From: Pelomyxa schiedti
Taxonomy: Eukaryota; Evosea; Pelobiontida; Pelomyxidae
Length of the DNA stretch: 64,000 nucleotides
Assembly: GCA_020536535.1 (NCBI GenBank)
Contig: JAHLWZ010000406.1
Span: 2,105-66,104, forward strand
Reading direction: 5' to 3'
The translations under genes and the position numbers were made by a program. The notes beneath the pieces are model-generated. The model saw only the letters and a program-made list of their open reading frames with translations, was not told the origin of the DNA and ran no database searches. Shown piece by piece: positions 1 to 11,294 of the stretch (positions within the stretch are counted from its first letter, which is position 1; every line of letters begins with the position of its first letter).

Positions 1-129
1 CAGGCCCAAGCTCTCAACAAAGTCAACTCCGCTTCTACGCCTCTGGACTTGTTCCCAAAGTTTTCAGCTGTTATTGACGCAATTTCACAGAGAGACCCAG
101 GTGCAAGGCAGGGTTGTTCCTTGATGTAG
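1..129 (+). CDS. C-terminal end of an unidentified protein with a CaaX-like tail (5' end outside the window)
   Basis: The first 43 codons read openly from base 1 and stop at TAG 127-129. The last residues are GCSLM, so the protein ends in Cys-Ser-Leu-Met, which fits a CaaX prenylation box; a final Met usually favours farnesylation. The 42 residues seen are hydrophilic with some hydrophobic spacing (PLDLFPKFSAVIDAI) and match no family I can name. An AATAAA 28 nt after the stop supports a real gene end. The start and any upstream exons lie outside the window. The reading frame and tail are seen directly; prenylation is inferred from four residues. Confidence 0.55.
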   Translation, partial: QAQALNKVNSASTPLDLFPKFSAVIDAISQRDPGARQGCSLM

Positions 130-156
130 TGCGAACTAACAATGCACAAGTTAAAC

Positions 157-162
157 AATAAA
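157..162 (+). terminator. Poly(A) signal AATAAA for the upstream partial gene
   Basis: A perfect AATAAA lies 28 nt after the stop codon of the partial gene at the window's left edge, a normal distance for 3' end formation. From here to base 607 I see no further coding sequence; this stretch should hold the promoter of the next gene. Confidence 0.5.
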
Positions 163-607
163 AATTGATTTTCCAAAACCCCTGTGTTGAGCCTTTGCAA
201 AGGTCGCTCGTACAACGAGATTCGGCAGTGGTTTTTTTTCCATTCGATGGGTCCCACTTTTCCGCCGAATTGCTTTTCCGTGTTGTTTAATGGATAGTGT
301 GAAGTGCGTGTTGGTGGGGGACTATGGCGCGCATAAAACCAAATTGTTGATCACATATACAACGGGGGGATACCCAGGCGAATAGTCCCCAACCGTGTTT
401 GATAATTACTCAGTTCATTATGAATCCCTCTGTTATCAAATCAATAACAAACAACAGATTCGTATGATGGCATGATCACAGGCATGTTCGTGGTAGACTC
501 CCTCAGAGTCTGTGGGGGTCATTCTCAGCAACAGATCTTGATCAGAGCCCGCACCACCCACCACGGCAGACATTGTGCCCTGGAATTTCTACTTGAATCT
601 CCAAGAG

Positions 608-1962
608 ATGGGGTGTTGGGTAGAGACGTGTCTCGTGGGTGTTCTGCTAGTGGTGTCACTTGTTAAAGCAGGGACGTTCGTGCCGCTCAATATAACTACG
701 TTTGTGCTGTCAAACAGGGACTACAACCAGTTGCCCGTCACGATTCAGCTCAGTGACGGTGCCTCGTTGTCAAAGTACCTGTATGCTGGCTCCCAGCTGG
801 TTTTCACACTAAGTGTTGACCCCGTTTCTACTGTGGCCACTGTTTATTACGACGGCTCAAAGGTAAGTGCGTTCGTTTTTTGACTGTGCTTTTCTTTTGG
901 TTCGACTTACTATCTCTTGTGGCTGCCATTGTATTGTACTTTCTGTGCAGATACGCGGTATGGACTTGAATTCGGGAGGAAACGGGGATGATTTGTATGC
1001 CCCAGACACCAAGGATAACGATGTGAATACGTTGAGGTACATAGCCTCAAAGTCCGCAATGTCCGAGGTTATCTTTGATGCTGTGGACTTCTCTGCCGGC
1101 ACATTCCTGGATGACTTTATTGATGAGGATGGAGTCAATGGGGGAAACTCTGTGGGGTTCCTTATGTCTGTCAGTGGAGAGTCTATTTACATGACAATAG
1201 CCACGCAAGGATACTTCAACCGGTCCGCGGTTGACACATTTTGCCTATACAACAAGAACTACAACGCCCTGTCAGTGAAAATCCGGCTTGCAGATACATC
1301 AGACCCCGACCCAATAGGGTTCTATGCTTCCTCGCTCATTTGTTTTGGCCTTGCTGTTGATCAGCAAACAGGAACAACACAGTTCACTTACGGCAACTTC
1401 GTTGTGCAAATGATAGACCTGAACAATGGAGACACGGCTGATGACCTCAACACTCCCAACTCTGATTACAACAGCTACAACACTCTGCAGTATTTCGCTG
1501 GGCACAGCAACTTGTTTGATGACATTGTTGTAGAGGCAATTAACTTTGCTGCCGACACATACCTGCTGTCATTTGACGATTCGGATGGAATATCAGGTGG
1601 TGGGGCTGCTCATTTTAGTCAGTACCAGGAAGACAGTACCCTTTTTCTTTCACTTGAGGTTAAGTCATAGTGGAAAAAAAATACATGTTTTTGTAGGGTT
1701 TGGGAATTTTTCCCCTCACTCAGTAGAACACATACAAGTCACTTCACAGAAGCACGTGACGGTACAGAAGTTTTGGCTTTTTGGTACAGTACAGGACCCA
1801 ATAAGCAATGACCTCGTGCCTGTTGTTGGTGGGGAAAACCACAGTGACACTGATTCGGTTGGAGAGCCATATACATCAACTGTGAGAACTTCTCCGTTGT
1901 CGGAAACCTCTTTGATGCGTGTTGGTGATACTGTGATGAACTTGTTCCTGGGTCCTGTTTAG
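608..1962 (+). CDS. Secreted protein with two copies of a ~135-residue domain
   Basis: The ATG at 608 was chosen because it opens a clear signal peptide (MGCWVETCLVGVLLVVSLVKAG). Exons proposed: 608-862, 951-1658 and 1750-1962, all phase 0, giving about 391 residues. The first intron has GTAAGT and TGTGCAG ends. The third exon is less certain: reading through 1658 without splicing would stop at 1670. Inside the protein a module repeats. Copy one covers the segments YNQLPVTIQL, YAGSQLVFTL, DLYAPDTKDND and FSAGTFLDDF; copy two has YNALSVKIRL, YASSLICFGL, DLNTPNSDYN and FAADTYLLSF. Acidic Asn/Asp/Gly-rich loops suggest an extracellular beta-sandwich, perhaps calcium binding. I recognise no named family. 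The stop lies 9 bp from the stop of the convergent gene. Confidence 0.6.
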
Positions 1963-1971
1963 TTTCTACTT

Positions 1972-4764
1972 TTACTGTATGGGTTTTTTTTGGAAGTCAT
2001 ACATGTCGCCGATGAAGCTCCATCCAGAGGAAAGGTCTGGAGCAATTATGTAGTACTTGAAAGGCACTTCGGTGTGATCAGGTACATAGCCTTGCTCAGA
2101 GAGTTTCAATGGTGAAGAGCTTGAAAATGCTGACACAGCATTTGGGTTATCAAAGTAGTCTATAGCTACACTTGTGGACTTCGCATCAATGCCAATATCC
2201 TGTGGATACAGTTCCATTGAATATGGTAACTCTGCACAGAAAACGAAATGCCAGCTAATACCTACCAGTGGTGAGCAAAAAAATAATTAGAAACATAACT
2301 GGTAGACCTGACACAGTAGAAGTTGTTTGGCCCAAGTGAATGACTGTCGGAATGCTCAAATTGAACTGCCAGAAAGACCTGGAGGAAAGTCATTACATTA
2401 GTCAATTAATTCTTTTCCACTTGTCAATTGGTATAGCAGGAAAATCTGGTTTCAAAAGAGTTCCATCATTCATGCAAGTGCGCATCACTAAATTTTGGTC
2501 TGAGCCGTCAATCTGAAATTGACCAGTTGGGAAAAAAAACATTCCAATTATTTACCATATCACCAATAGCTACAGGACCTGCAGATAACGCAGAGACAAG
2601 AGTTTGTAGTTTTGTATTTGGCTCTTTGCAGACAGTGTAACTTATGTGTGGTAACTTAAGACGTAATTTACTACTTAAAAGCTCACGGGCAACCCTCTTG
2701 AGGGGAAGAACTCCAGAAGTTGTCTTTGAAGGGAACCATCCCTAAAGCCCAAATAAGCATGCTGGAATGAAGAATCTGTGATTTTGTTGGCATTGCTTGG
2801 TGAGTAGAATAATACCTGCCACTGCTTATTTCCGGGTTGATAGTCATCGGAGGCTCTTGCCTGAGAAACGGCAGGTATTTCAGTACTCTCTAGAAGGAAG
2901 TTCGGTAACGGCATGCAATACTATTTTTCGTGAGTTGCGCAACCTTGAGGCTATACTTGAATAAAAACGCCAAGGTCTGAGGCAGCACTTCCCATATTGA
3001 GCAACCACTGGCGGGCCAAGTCCACAGATGTGCGAGTAGCTTCCATCTTGGTATATGTTGTCACAAGCCAGTCTTGCTCATACCTTCAGGTGTTCAACGG
3101 AAAATGGAAAACTACTTCTCGTACACAGTCATTCCCCAGGTGACTGCCTTGCCCATTATATAGTCAAATGTATCTCGGTCCAGGGGAAGTGCAGTGTAAT
3201 CCTCAACGATGAAAGAAAAGTTCATCCCTATGTAATCGTTATCTGGGCTGAAGTACCTGTTCCCATATTAACTTGTTGTTTAGTGTTAATGCTGACCTGT
3301 TATGGAGAACATAAGGTGGGTTGCCCATTTCACTGTCGAGGTATTGCATGCCATTTGGGAATATGTCAGAGCGAGGTTCCCACAACTTCACGCCATTGTT
3401 CACACCTTTATAGTACCACCAGGAGTCTAACTAAATAATTTTCAGTTGACAACATAGAAGTATGAAGCCGGGAACACCTGGTAGTAGTTATCCGGAAGCA
3501 CAGATGATTGATACAGAGCAATATTAATCATGGTGTCCTCATAATTTTCGTCATACTCGGTGAGATAGTAATAATAAGCACCGCTAAAGATAGATGTTTG
3601 AAAAACCTCTAAATGAAAAGATATACTTGTCTGTGTAGTACCCAAGAGTTGAGGTGGATAAATCTGCTTATAAATTACAAAGGCTATTTTCAGGCTATCT
3701 TCTTCAAACCCGTTTCATATGTGGGAACTTTCCCAGAACTTTTCAGTAGGTATCCACCCCAGGAAGCCACTGCGTTAGTTACAGAAGTGCCAAATGAAAG
3801 AATTGTGGTGTGCCGGAATCCCACAGGTAAGGTTTCAACCTTGTGAAAGAGGGGTTACAAATATGCAAAAGAAATGCAACTAACTTTCCCCTGGATTCCA
3901 CATGCAAAAATATCTCCAAAGTGTGCAGAAATTGTTTGAGTCCCTGCCATAAAATTCGAGAGTGGGGAGAAAACCAAGGTGCGCAATTGGTCATCATAGA
4001 TAATCATAGGAACACCTCCTTGTTCTCCACCCTCCAGTTTTACATGAAACAATACGGAAGTTGATTAAAGGCATTACCTCGAATATTGGTTTGTCCCACC
4101 AGCCTATGTTTGGTTCTGCAAATGTGTGTTCATATGTAAGGAACATGAAGTCCGTTTCGACGTCAATGAAAGAGGGAAAACAGGAAACAAGCTCAACAGT
4201 TGTTCCTGCGCTAGTGTCGTTGGCACCATTCGGGAAGTATTGTTCGAAAACAATCATTTCGGTGTCCAGGTACCTTAATGGTTTGAATAGAAAAATAGCT
4301 TCAGAGTTAGAAGTACGATTTAAATGTGGCTTGCATTTCCAAATCATTGGCCCTATATATTGCATTCGTGAAGTCATAAATACCAAAAGTATCTGAGGAC
4401 TGGCCACTAAAAGAAAGGGGTGAATTTTATAAGAGTAGCTACTAAGAAAGCAAAGCTCAAAAGAGAACGAAACCTGGAAACACCAGTAAGGGGGAAATTA
4501 TCGTCTTGGGTGGAGTGCCACTTCCTGTTATTCCTCACGCCAATAGGCCCACCATGGAACCAGTCCTCACCATCAACCTGCGGGTTTTTCTTCATTCTTA
4601 ATTCCAGTATACAAAGGTAAGGCAAAAAACCGACAACAACGCACTCTGATCGTGTAGTCCACAGTGACGGGGTCCACTTCGATCGATAGCCTCGACGTGG
4701 CCAACGCCCCACGGAGCACAGAAGCAAACACTAACGCCACAACAATGCACCTCAAACGCCACAT
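1972..4764 (-). CDS. Secreted TIM-barrel glycosidase-like enzyme of an uncharacterised family
   Basis: The ATG at 4764 opens a signal peptide (MWRLRCIVVALVFASVLRGALA). About ten exons follow. Introns of roughly 43-60 nt can be placed where frames switch, e.g. near 4300 and 4060. Landmarks from N to C terminus: VFEQYFPNG (about 4227-4255), LVSCFPSF, EGGEQGGVPMII and FSPLSNFMAG (about 3950-4050), GAYYYYLTEYDENYEDTM (about 3540-3585), SWWYYKG (about 3400-3425), TVYE joined to QDWL (about 3060-3130), and IPAVSQARASDDYQPGN (about 2835-2890). From memory these match a group of predicted secreted glycosidases with a beta-sandwich before a TIM barrel, seen in many protists and not biochemically defined. 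Acidic residues in the SWWYYKG and QDWL regions would be catalytic candidates. Substrate is unknown; a phagosomal or extracellular role is inferred. Confidence 0.7.
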
Positions 4765-5033
4765 CTTGGGTGTGTTAAGCAGATCGCTCAAATCTAACCA
4801 CCGGCTGTTCGAAGGTTAGCCACGATTACGTGACGATCAGATCTTGTTTTTTCGGTCAAAATGGGAATGAAGGTTTTCTGGCAGAAAACCTGCGCAGGGG
4901 AATCAATGTGTCACACAATGTGGGTGCGAAGTGGAGGTTCCCAGCAATTACTCAAGTCAGATCCAATTCGGGCACTTGGATGTGAACACTTGGCCGTTTA
5001 AAAGTGGCACAACGAACCAAAAAGCAGCAAAAA
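4765..5033. promoter_or_regulatory. Shared divergent promoter region between the glycosidase-like and reductase genes
   Basis: This 269-bp gap separates two divergent start codons (4764 on minus, 5034 on plus). It must hold both 5' UTRs and promoters. I see no convincing TATA box or repeated operator. The call rests on gene geometry only. Confidence 0.35.
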
Positions 5034-8000
5034 ATGAAAAAGAAAGGAATACCGTCGCATGGGTTGTGGGTGGGACAGGCCGTAGTTCTGGACAGGACCA
5101 CCAACGAGCCAATATCCACCATCGAACTCACGTGGTCCCTATGCCTCACCCTGAGCCCCACTTTTCCCGCTGCCTTTGGTGCATCCCTTTTCATGCCCTC
5201 TTCGTCCCCGTCCCCCTCGCCCTCGCCCTCGTCCTCTTCTCTTTGTTCCTCTGCAGCCTCCTCCCCTCCGTCTCCGGACCAGGAGGCGGCCTCGACCCCG
5301 AGCGCTCCCCCGCAGCGAGGCGGGCAGTTCGGGCTGCTCAGGGGGAAGTGCCAGCAGGCGACGGGGTGGGTGGGCCCGCTGGACGAGTACGTCGACGGCG
5401 TGCTGGTGAGGACGTGGTCGGCGACGGCGCAGGCGGGCGACGACGGCGCCATCGAGCTCACCGGGGTGTGGCGCGCCGTCCCGCCAGGGGGCCCCGCGGC
5501 CTCCGAGGGCGCCGCCGCCGCGGCGGACCCGAGTGCTGCTGCTGCTGCTGCTGTTGTAACTGCAGGCGTCTTCGCGATGAGGAAGGAGGAAGAAGGCGAG
5601 AAGAGGAGGAAGGGAGAGGGCGAGGGAGCGGAGGAGGGGGAGCAGCAGGCTACTGGGGACGCGGCGGAGAAGCGGCACTTCTCGGGGCTGTGGCTGGGGC
5701 AGGCTGCTCCGGACCCGTCCTTGGAGGCGTTCTTCATCGCCACGAACCCAATTCGCTGGTCGCTGAGCATCGTGGACGACAGGGCCGCGCTCTCCGTCCC
5801 ACAATTGCGGGAGAGGGCACGAGGGGGCAGTAGCAGTAGCAGTAGCAGTGGCGGCTCTTCTGGCCCTGGGGGGCTGGTGTTTGGCTGTGGATTCTTTGAT
5901 GATGCTGCTGATGTGCCGAACCAGCCTTTGCTATTTTTCTCGCTGATTGGGACTTTCGACAGGCAGACATCTACGGTGTGTCTCATAAAGGAGTACGAGG
6001 ACAAGTCTGCTGGGTATACTGTGGAGTACACGGGAAAAGTACCTTTCCCTTTGTTTTTGCTTTTGGCACGATTAACTTTCAATCAGATAGAACAGGCTGA
6101 GGATAAGAGTGTCTGGTTCCGGGGTAGTTGGAACAATCCTGTTGCTGGAAGCTTTGGAAGCTTCAGTTGTATGCAACAAGCTGCCAGCGGGGTTGCTTCT
6201 ATGCACATCTTCCAATGTGATGTCTGTAATGTACTTATAACACCTGGTGAGAGCAGGTGGAGTTGTGCTGATTGCCCAAAGCCCTGGTGCTGCTGTACCA
6301 AGTGCTATGCTGCCGCCACGTCTTTGGGAAATCTGCACCCTCATAGCCTTAGACCAGAAGCTGTCCACGAAGCGGAATTTGCTCAAGGAGCTTGCAGTGC
6401 ACAGTTGATTGTTGATGCATTCCGCCGGTTTCCCAAACGTGACTTCTTGGGTTTCCGTGCAACCGCGTCCCAGAAAGAACATGAGTGGCAGAGCTATGCA
6501 CAAGTCGCTGAGGATTGCTACAATGTTGCATGTGGCTTGCAGTCTGTTGGTGTCGAGGCTCGCAATGTAGTATTGTTTTGCTGTGACATTGATCACACCT
6601 ATGTTGCCCCTCTACTGGCTTCAGTAGTCTTAGAATGTATTGTAGTTCCCGTTCATGGTGCACTAGATGCCGATTCTTTGACTCATATTTGTGCAAAAAC
6701 CAAGCCAGCAGCGTGCTTTGTTTCACCTGAATACTGGCCTAAACTTAGTGAAATACTAGCATCTACTTCAGTTACGCCAAAGGCAATTATTATAATGCCC
6801 CATTCTTCCACCACAGCCCCAACGGCACCTATTGCCTCACCCCAGTTTGCCTTCTTTGATACACGAACAAAGTTGATGGAAGTTGGTCAAGTGCACCGTC
6901 AAGGTCCAGGGCATGAATTTTTCCAGTCAAAGATATTGCACCCACCTCGCCTCCCACTAAGTGAGATAACGGCGGTACTGTTCACGAGTGGTAGCACTGG
7001 CAGGTTTTTCCTTCCTCAATCTACTCCTCAGTTGTTTACCACTTCACAGACCAAAAGGAGCAATGTTCAACGAAGAACTTCTTCTACCAAGTGAGGGTGT
7101 ATCTGTTGTGCAGCCGTATATTCGCCTTGATTTTCAGGTGAAGCATTTTTCTTTCAAGTAAAATAACTAATCCACGCAAAAAGCCATTTGATCCCTCGTT
7201 TCTTCTCTCAGTGCTATCCACAATGCAGTGTGGCGGGTGCCGTGCCTTTGCACACTCACTGGCAACACTCATGGATGACTTCAAAATTGCACGCCCTACA
7301 CATGTGGGAGCATCACCTGTTCTTTGGAACTCCTTACATACAGAGTTCTGTGCCAGAGTGGCAGAAGAAATGAAAAATGTGCTGAGTGACAGCACTATCG
7401 ACAAGAAGAAACAGCAAGAACTCGTTGAAGAGAACGTGGCCAAGCAAATGCGAGCACAACTTGGGAACAGGCTCAGTGTTGCCACAAGTGGTGGTGCCCC
7501 AATTTCCAACCAAGTCATTGAGTTTGCCAGGAGGTGGCTGTCTCTCTATATTGTGGACCTATATGGAAGTAGGGAGACTGGCGGGATTTCCCGTGATGGA
7601 GTAGTCTATGCAGGTGTTGATGTCCAATTACTGAGCCATCCAGAGATGGGCTATTACGCCGATGGCGATCCTCCACAAGGAGAGATCTGTGTTGCAGTAC
7701 GTAAAGACCTAAATTATCTTCGTTAAATGCAGAACTGATTGTGCTGTAAAAAGAGCCCAAGGCTTATACCAGGGTACTGGGGAGATGAGGAATTGACAGC
7801 TGCTGCTTTCGTACAAATAAATGGAAAACGATACTACAGGACGGGTGATGTTGGGGAAATATGCAGACAAAGCGGCACCACTCGTGTGCGGGTTATTGAT
7901 AGGTGTTCTAATGTGTTCAAGCTTGCACAAGGAGGTAAGAACGATTTCACTTATTCCACTAAGTCTCTAATCGGAAACAGAGTGGCTAGCACCAGCCAAA

Positions 8001-10014
8001 ATAGAGGCAGTTTTAGAAAAATGCCCGTACATTAAGCAAGCATTGGTGACTGGAAGTCCGGCGCAACCCGTAGCTATTGCTGTAGTAGTGCCAACACCAC
8101 TTTTTACCCAATTTTGGGGTTTGAAGCCCGCCGATGAGTCTGGGATGACAGCATGTGAAACAACCATCTTACGAGAGATCCGCTTTTGGGCCAAGCATTG
8201 TAAGTTGCGCCCCATTGAGATCCCAGCTGCTGTGCACTTGGAAAGAGTAGAGTGGACTCCAGAGAACGGACTATTAACATCCACAGAGAAAAAGAGACGC
8301 CAGGTTTTATGTGGCCATTATAAAGGCATTGTAGAAGGCTTGTATGCAAAGCTATCATCCAGCTCAACTTCAACTTCGGCTTCCAGTACTGTCCTTGATG
8401 AGGACAGGGGGGAGACCGTTTCGGCCAACTTTGAGCGAATTATCCGAAGTGTGCTTCCACCAGGTGTCTCCATCAGCCCTTCAGCAACTTTTACTGAGAT
8501 AGGAGGAGATTCACTATCAGCGGCACGTCTGGTAAACACCCTTGCTCAGGAGGGGTTGTCAGTGGCTCCACAGATTGTATTTGAGTATCCCTTGTCACAC
8601 CTCTCAAGAATGCTTGAGCAAACAAAGAGCGGATCAGTGGTGGCTTCTGAGCAGTACGGTGGGAGTGTTGAAGTTAACTGGGCTGCGGAATGGAACTTGC
8701 AGAGCTATGGGCTTAATACAAATTTGAGTGACACACACGTGGCCCCCAGTGGCAACCGCGATGGCGGCAGTGTATTTGTGACTGGGTGCACAGGGTTCCT
8801 GGGTCCTGTTCTGGTATCTGAAATTTTGGCGCAATATCCACCCACAGTTTCCGTGCATTGTTTGATGCGAGATCAAAATGAAACTGCAGCAATGAGTAGA
8901 TTGTGTGATGGAATAAAGGATGCCGGCCTTTGGCGTGACGATTATGCCACTCGGTTACATGTGGTTCTTGGAGATTTATCAAAGGAAAATTATGGATTAT
9001 CACCTGAACAGTTCCAACTTTTGTCGAAAAACTTGATTGCTATATATCACAGGTACCACCTTTCGTTGTAATGTTGTTTACAAACTTTCATTGTAGTGGT
9101 GCTCGAGTGAATATGACAATGCCCTATTCCGCTCTGAAACCTGCCAATGTAGGCGGAACAGTTACTGCCATCAAATTGGCAGTTCTAGCGGGTCGTGGTA
9201 CAACTCTCGCCTATGTATCATCTGTAGGTGCACTTCCACCTATTGTGTCTTCCTCAAGTAGTTCCACTCCCGACGAAGAAGCACTTCAATGCCGTGAACA
9301 GTGGCTCAAGCTTGATTCCCATACGATGGGGTTAAAGGGGGGCTATGGACAATCCAAAGCCGTGGCCGAGCGCCTACTGTGCCACGCACGTGAAATTCTT
9401 GGAGTAGATGCACGTGCATTTAGGCCATCAGCTGTCAGTGCCCATACACAGACCGGCTGGTGCAACACACTCGACTTCACCACACTCATACTGCATGCCT
9501 GCGTAGCCGCACGAGGCATTGTTGCTGATCCGGAAACAAAGCTCCGCTGGATTCCCGTGGATTTTGTAGCCTCAGCCATTGTTTCTCTCAGCCGGGCTCC
9601 CTGCTGTGCTGCAACTCATGGTGTCCACCACCTTGGAGGCAGTGGACCGCTTCTATCACATGTTGGCAAAGTTCTGGTTTCTGCCGGCTACACATTGGAT
9701 GTATGTTCTCCCTCTGAATGGAGGACAAGAGTCACTGCAGCAATCACGCCAGAGAGTCCCACTTTTTCCGTATGGAATTACAAATTTGTCTTCACAAGTA
9801 CTGACAACAAACAACCTAGGTGAAGCACCTGCTATCCAACTATCACTTTTCACCTGAGGGACAAGGGACAATACCGCCTGGGTCTGGCACTCTGGCTGCC
9901 CTTAAGCAAATTGGCTTGGCTTGGCCCAATGAAGAACAGGCATTTTGTCCAGAGGTCATCATGAAAGCAATCAATTTCCTTATCACCAAGAAATTCCTCC
10001 CCTCAACTCCCTGA
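5034..10014 (+). CDS. Carboxylic acid reductase-like A-T-R enzyme with an N-terminal ZZ-type zinc finger
   Basis: A multidomain enzyme of roughly 1,450-1,500 residues over nine or so exons. ATG 5034 is used; an upstream GTG is not a likely start. The N-terminal part is GC-rich with Ser/Pro, Ala and Glu/Lys runs and holds repeated Trp/Gly motifs (GLWVGQ, GWVGPLD, GLWLGQ). A Cys/His cluster at about 6208-6345 (CDVC, CADC, CTKC, then LHPH) looks like a ZZ finger. The adenylation domain follows, with TSGSTG split by an intron from RPKGAM at about 7053, YGSRETGG (about 7563) and YYRTGD (about 7833). A carrier site GGDSL at about 8501-8516 marks the phosphopantetheine serine. The reductase domain has TGCTGFLGP (about 8780-8808) and YGQSK (about 9342). 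Such enzymes activate an acid with ATP and reduce it with NAD(P)H to aldehyde or alcohol. The acid substrate cannot be told. The last intron (9770-9819) restores the frame to the stop. Confidence 0.88.
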
Positions 10015-10065
10015 ATAATGCCGGACAACTGACAAATATCATGTTTGTGAGAGTCACTTGGAGAA

Positions 10066-10071
10066 AATAAA
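10066..10071 (+). terminator. Poly(A) signal AATAAA for the reductase gene
   Basis: A perfect AATAAA sits 51 nt after the TGA of the reductase gene and supports that stop as the true end. Confidence 0.5.
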
Positions 10072-11294
10072 ACAGAGTCAATTTGGGTTTTTTCCCATTC
10101 CAAGTGCATGGTTCTCTTTTGTCCAGGAAAGAGAATGTAATTTCCACCCCGACAATTGGCAATGTCTGTGGGTGGAGAACAACCACAGCAGAACATGGGC
10201 AGCTAAAAAGTCAGGTGCGAACCAAACAAAGGTGGTGTGCTCGTCGTCGGAAAGGCCTTCAGGGGGAGCAGTGCATCGGAAATCAATCACGAACCAGTTA
10301 TGCAATCTGGGATCAGACTCAACAGGGCCTGGTTGGGTATGGAACAATTAGTTAGAATGAGAGCAGAGAAATCAATCGAAATTTATGTGTCACACACATT
10401 GTGTATTCAACCAGGTTCAAGTTGAATAGATGCATCCTGTTTCCATTCTTCAGGCAACACCTCATACAATGTACAAGTAGAAGCACCCCACATTGTTACT
10501 TACGGAAATATTTGAAATATATTGGCAAATGTGTAACCAAAGTGCTTTACGGCTCTGCTAAATAACAACTCTCCAAAGGATAGCCGTCAACTGTTTCGGC
10601 ACTAGACCTGGGCATTAATGAGACCCCTGTTAAAGGGGGAGCACGGTGCCACTATTGGTTGGTGCTCTGTCAAGGAGTGCTATGAGAGGGGCAAATGTAT
10701 GGGAGTCCCAACAACGAGAGGTTCCTCTACATAGTGGTTGGGAAAATATAAATGGAACTATGTCTTCTGTGCCAGTTTCATCAGTAGATCCTTTCTTTTT
10801 TTTCTAAAACTAAAGAGAACTATCCCATTTCTATCTCCTCTTACAAAAATGGAGCCAGACCAATGGCCCACTTGAACCAGCAGGCAATAACCAAAACAGA
10901 CCTGCAACATCAGGGTAGCTATGTCAATGGAATCAGATGTAGCAACAATCTCCAAAAGTGGACTCACAGAAACAGCATGGGGAATCAAAACAATAGGGAA
11001 TGGGTCTTCTACAGAAGTTAGCAACCAGCCAATCACAACAGTGCTTGGAACATGTACTTCCGGATGTAAAACAATGGCACATTCACACCTGCAACAAATA
11101 CATCCACACTTGTACAAACAGGTGCACTTTGTTGCCACTGCAGCTGGGAAGTCTAATCGGAAGATCTTGGTCATGTATGGTTTCCAGAGTCTGTTGGGGA
11201 GAAAACTTCGAATCGGCATTGGTATTGGAGGATGGAGTGGGTGCAGATATTGGCGATTTTCCAATGGAAAAAATTTAGAAAAGACACCCAGACT
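10072..11294. other. 1.2-kb stretch without a supportable gene
   Basis: Several short frames open on both strands (for example about 10078-10347 minus, 10758-11264 minus and 10921-11298 plus). None shows a family match, a repeated domain or a clean set of splice borders. The minus frame at 10758-11264 is Cys-rich and lies just downstream of the duplicated ADP-ribosyltransferase tail, so it could be an eroded further copy, but I could not align it by eye. I treat the stretch as intergenic or decayed sequence. Confidence 0.4.

Noticed and set aside
3055-3438. A 127-codon plus-strand frame
   Set aside because: It is antisense to recognisable exons of the glycosidase-like gene (SWWYYKG and QDWL blocks).
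4952-6082. A 376-codon open frame on the minus strand opposite the reductase start
   Set aside because: It lies antisense to a GC-rich, low-complexity exon, where stop codons are rare on both strands. It has no domain, and the plus strand carries the recognisable enzyme.
10058-10355. Overlapping 90-100-codon frames on both strands after the reductase gene
   Set aside because: They overlap each other in several frames, lack family motifs and follow the poly(A) signal of the reductase gene.
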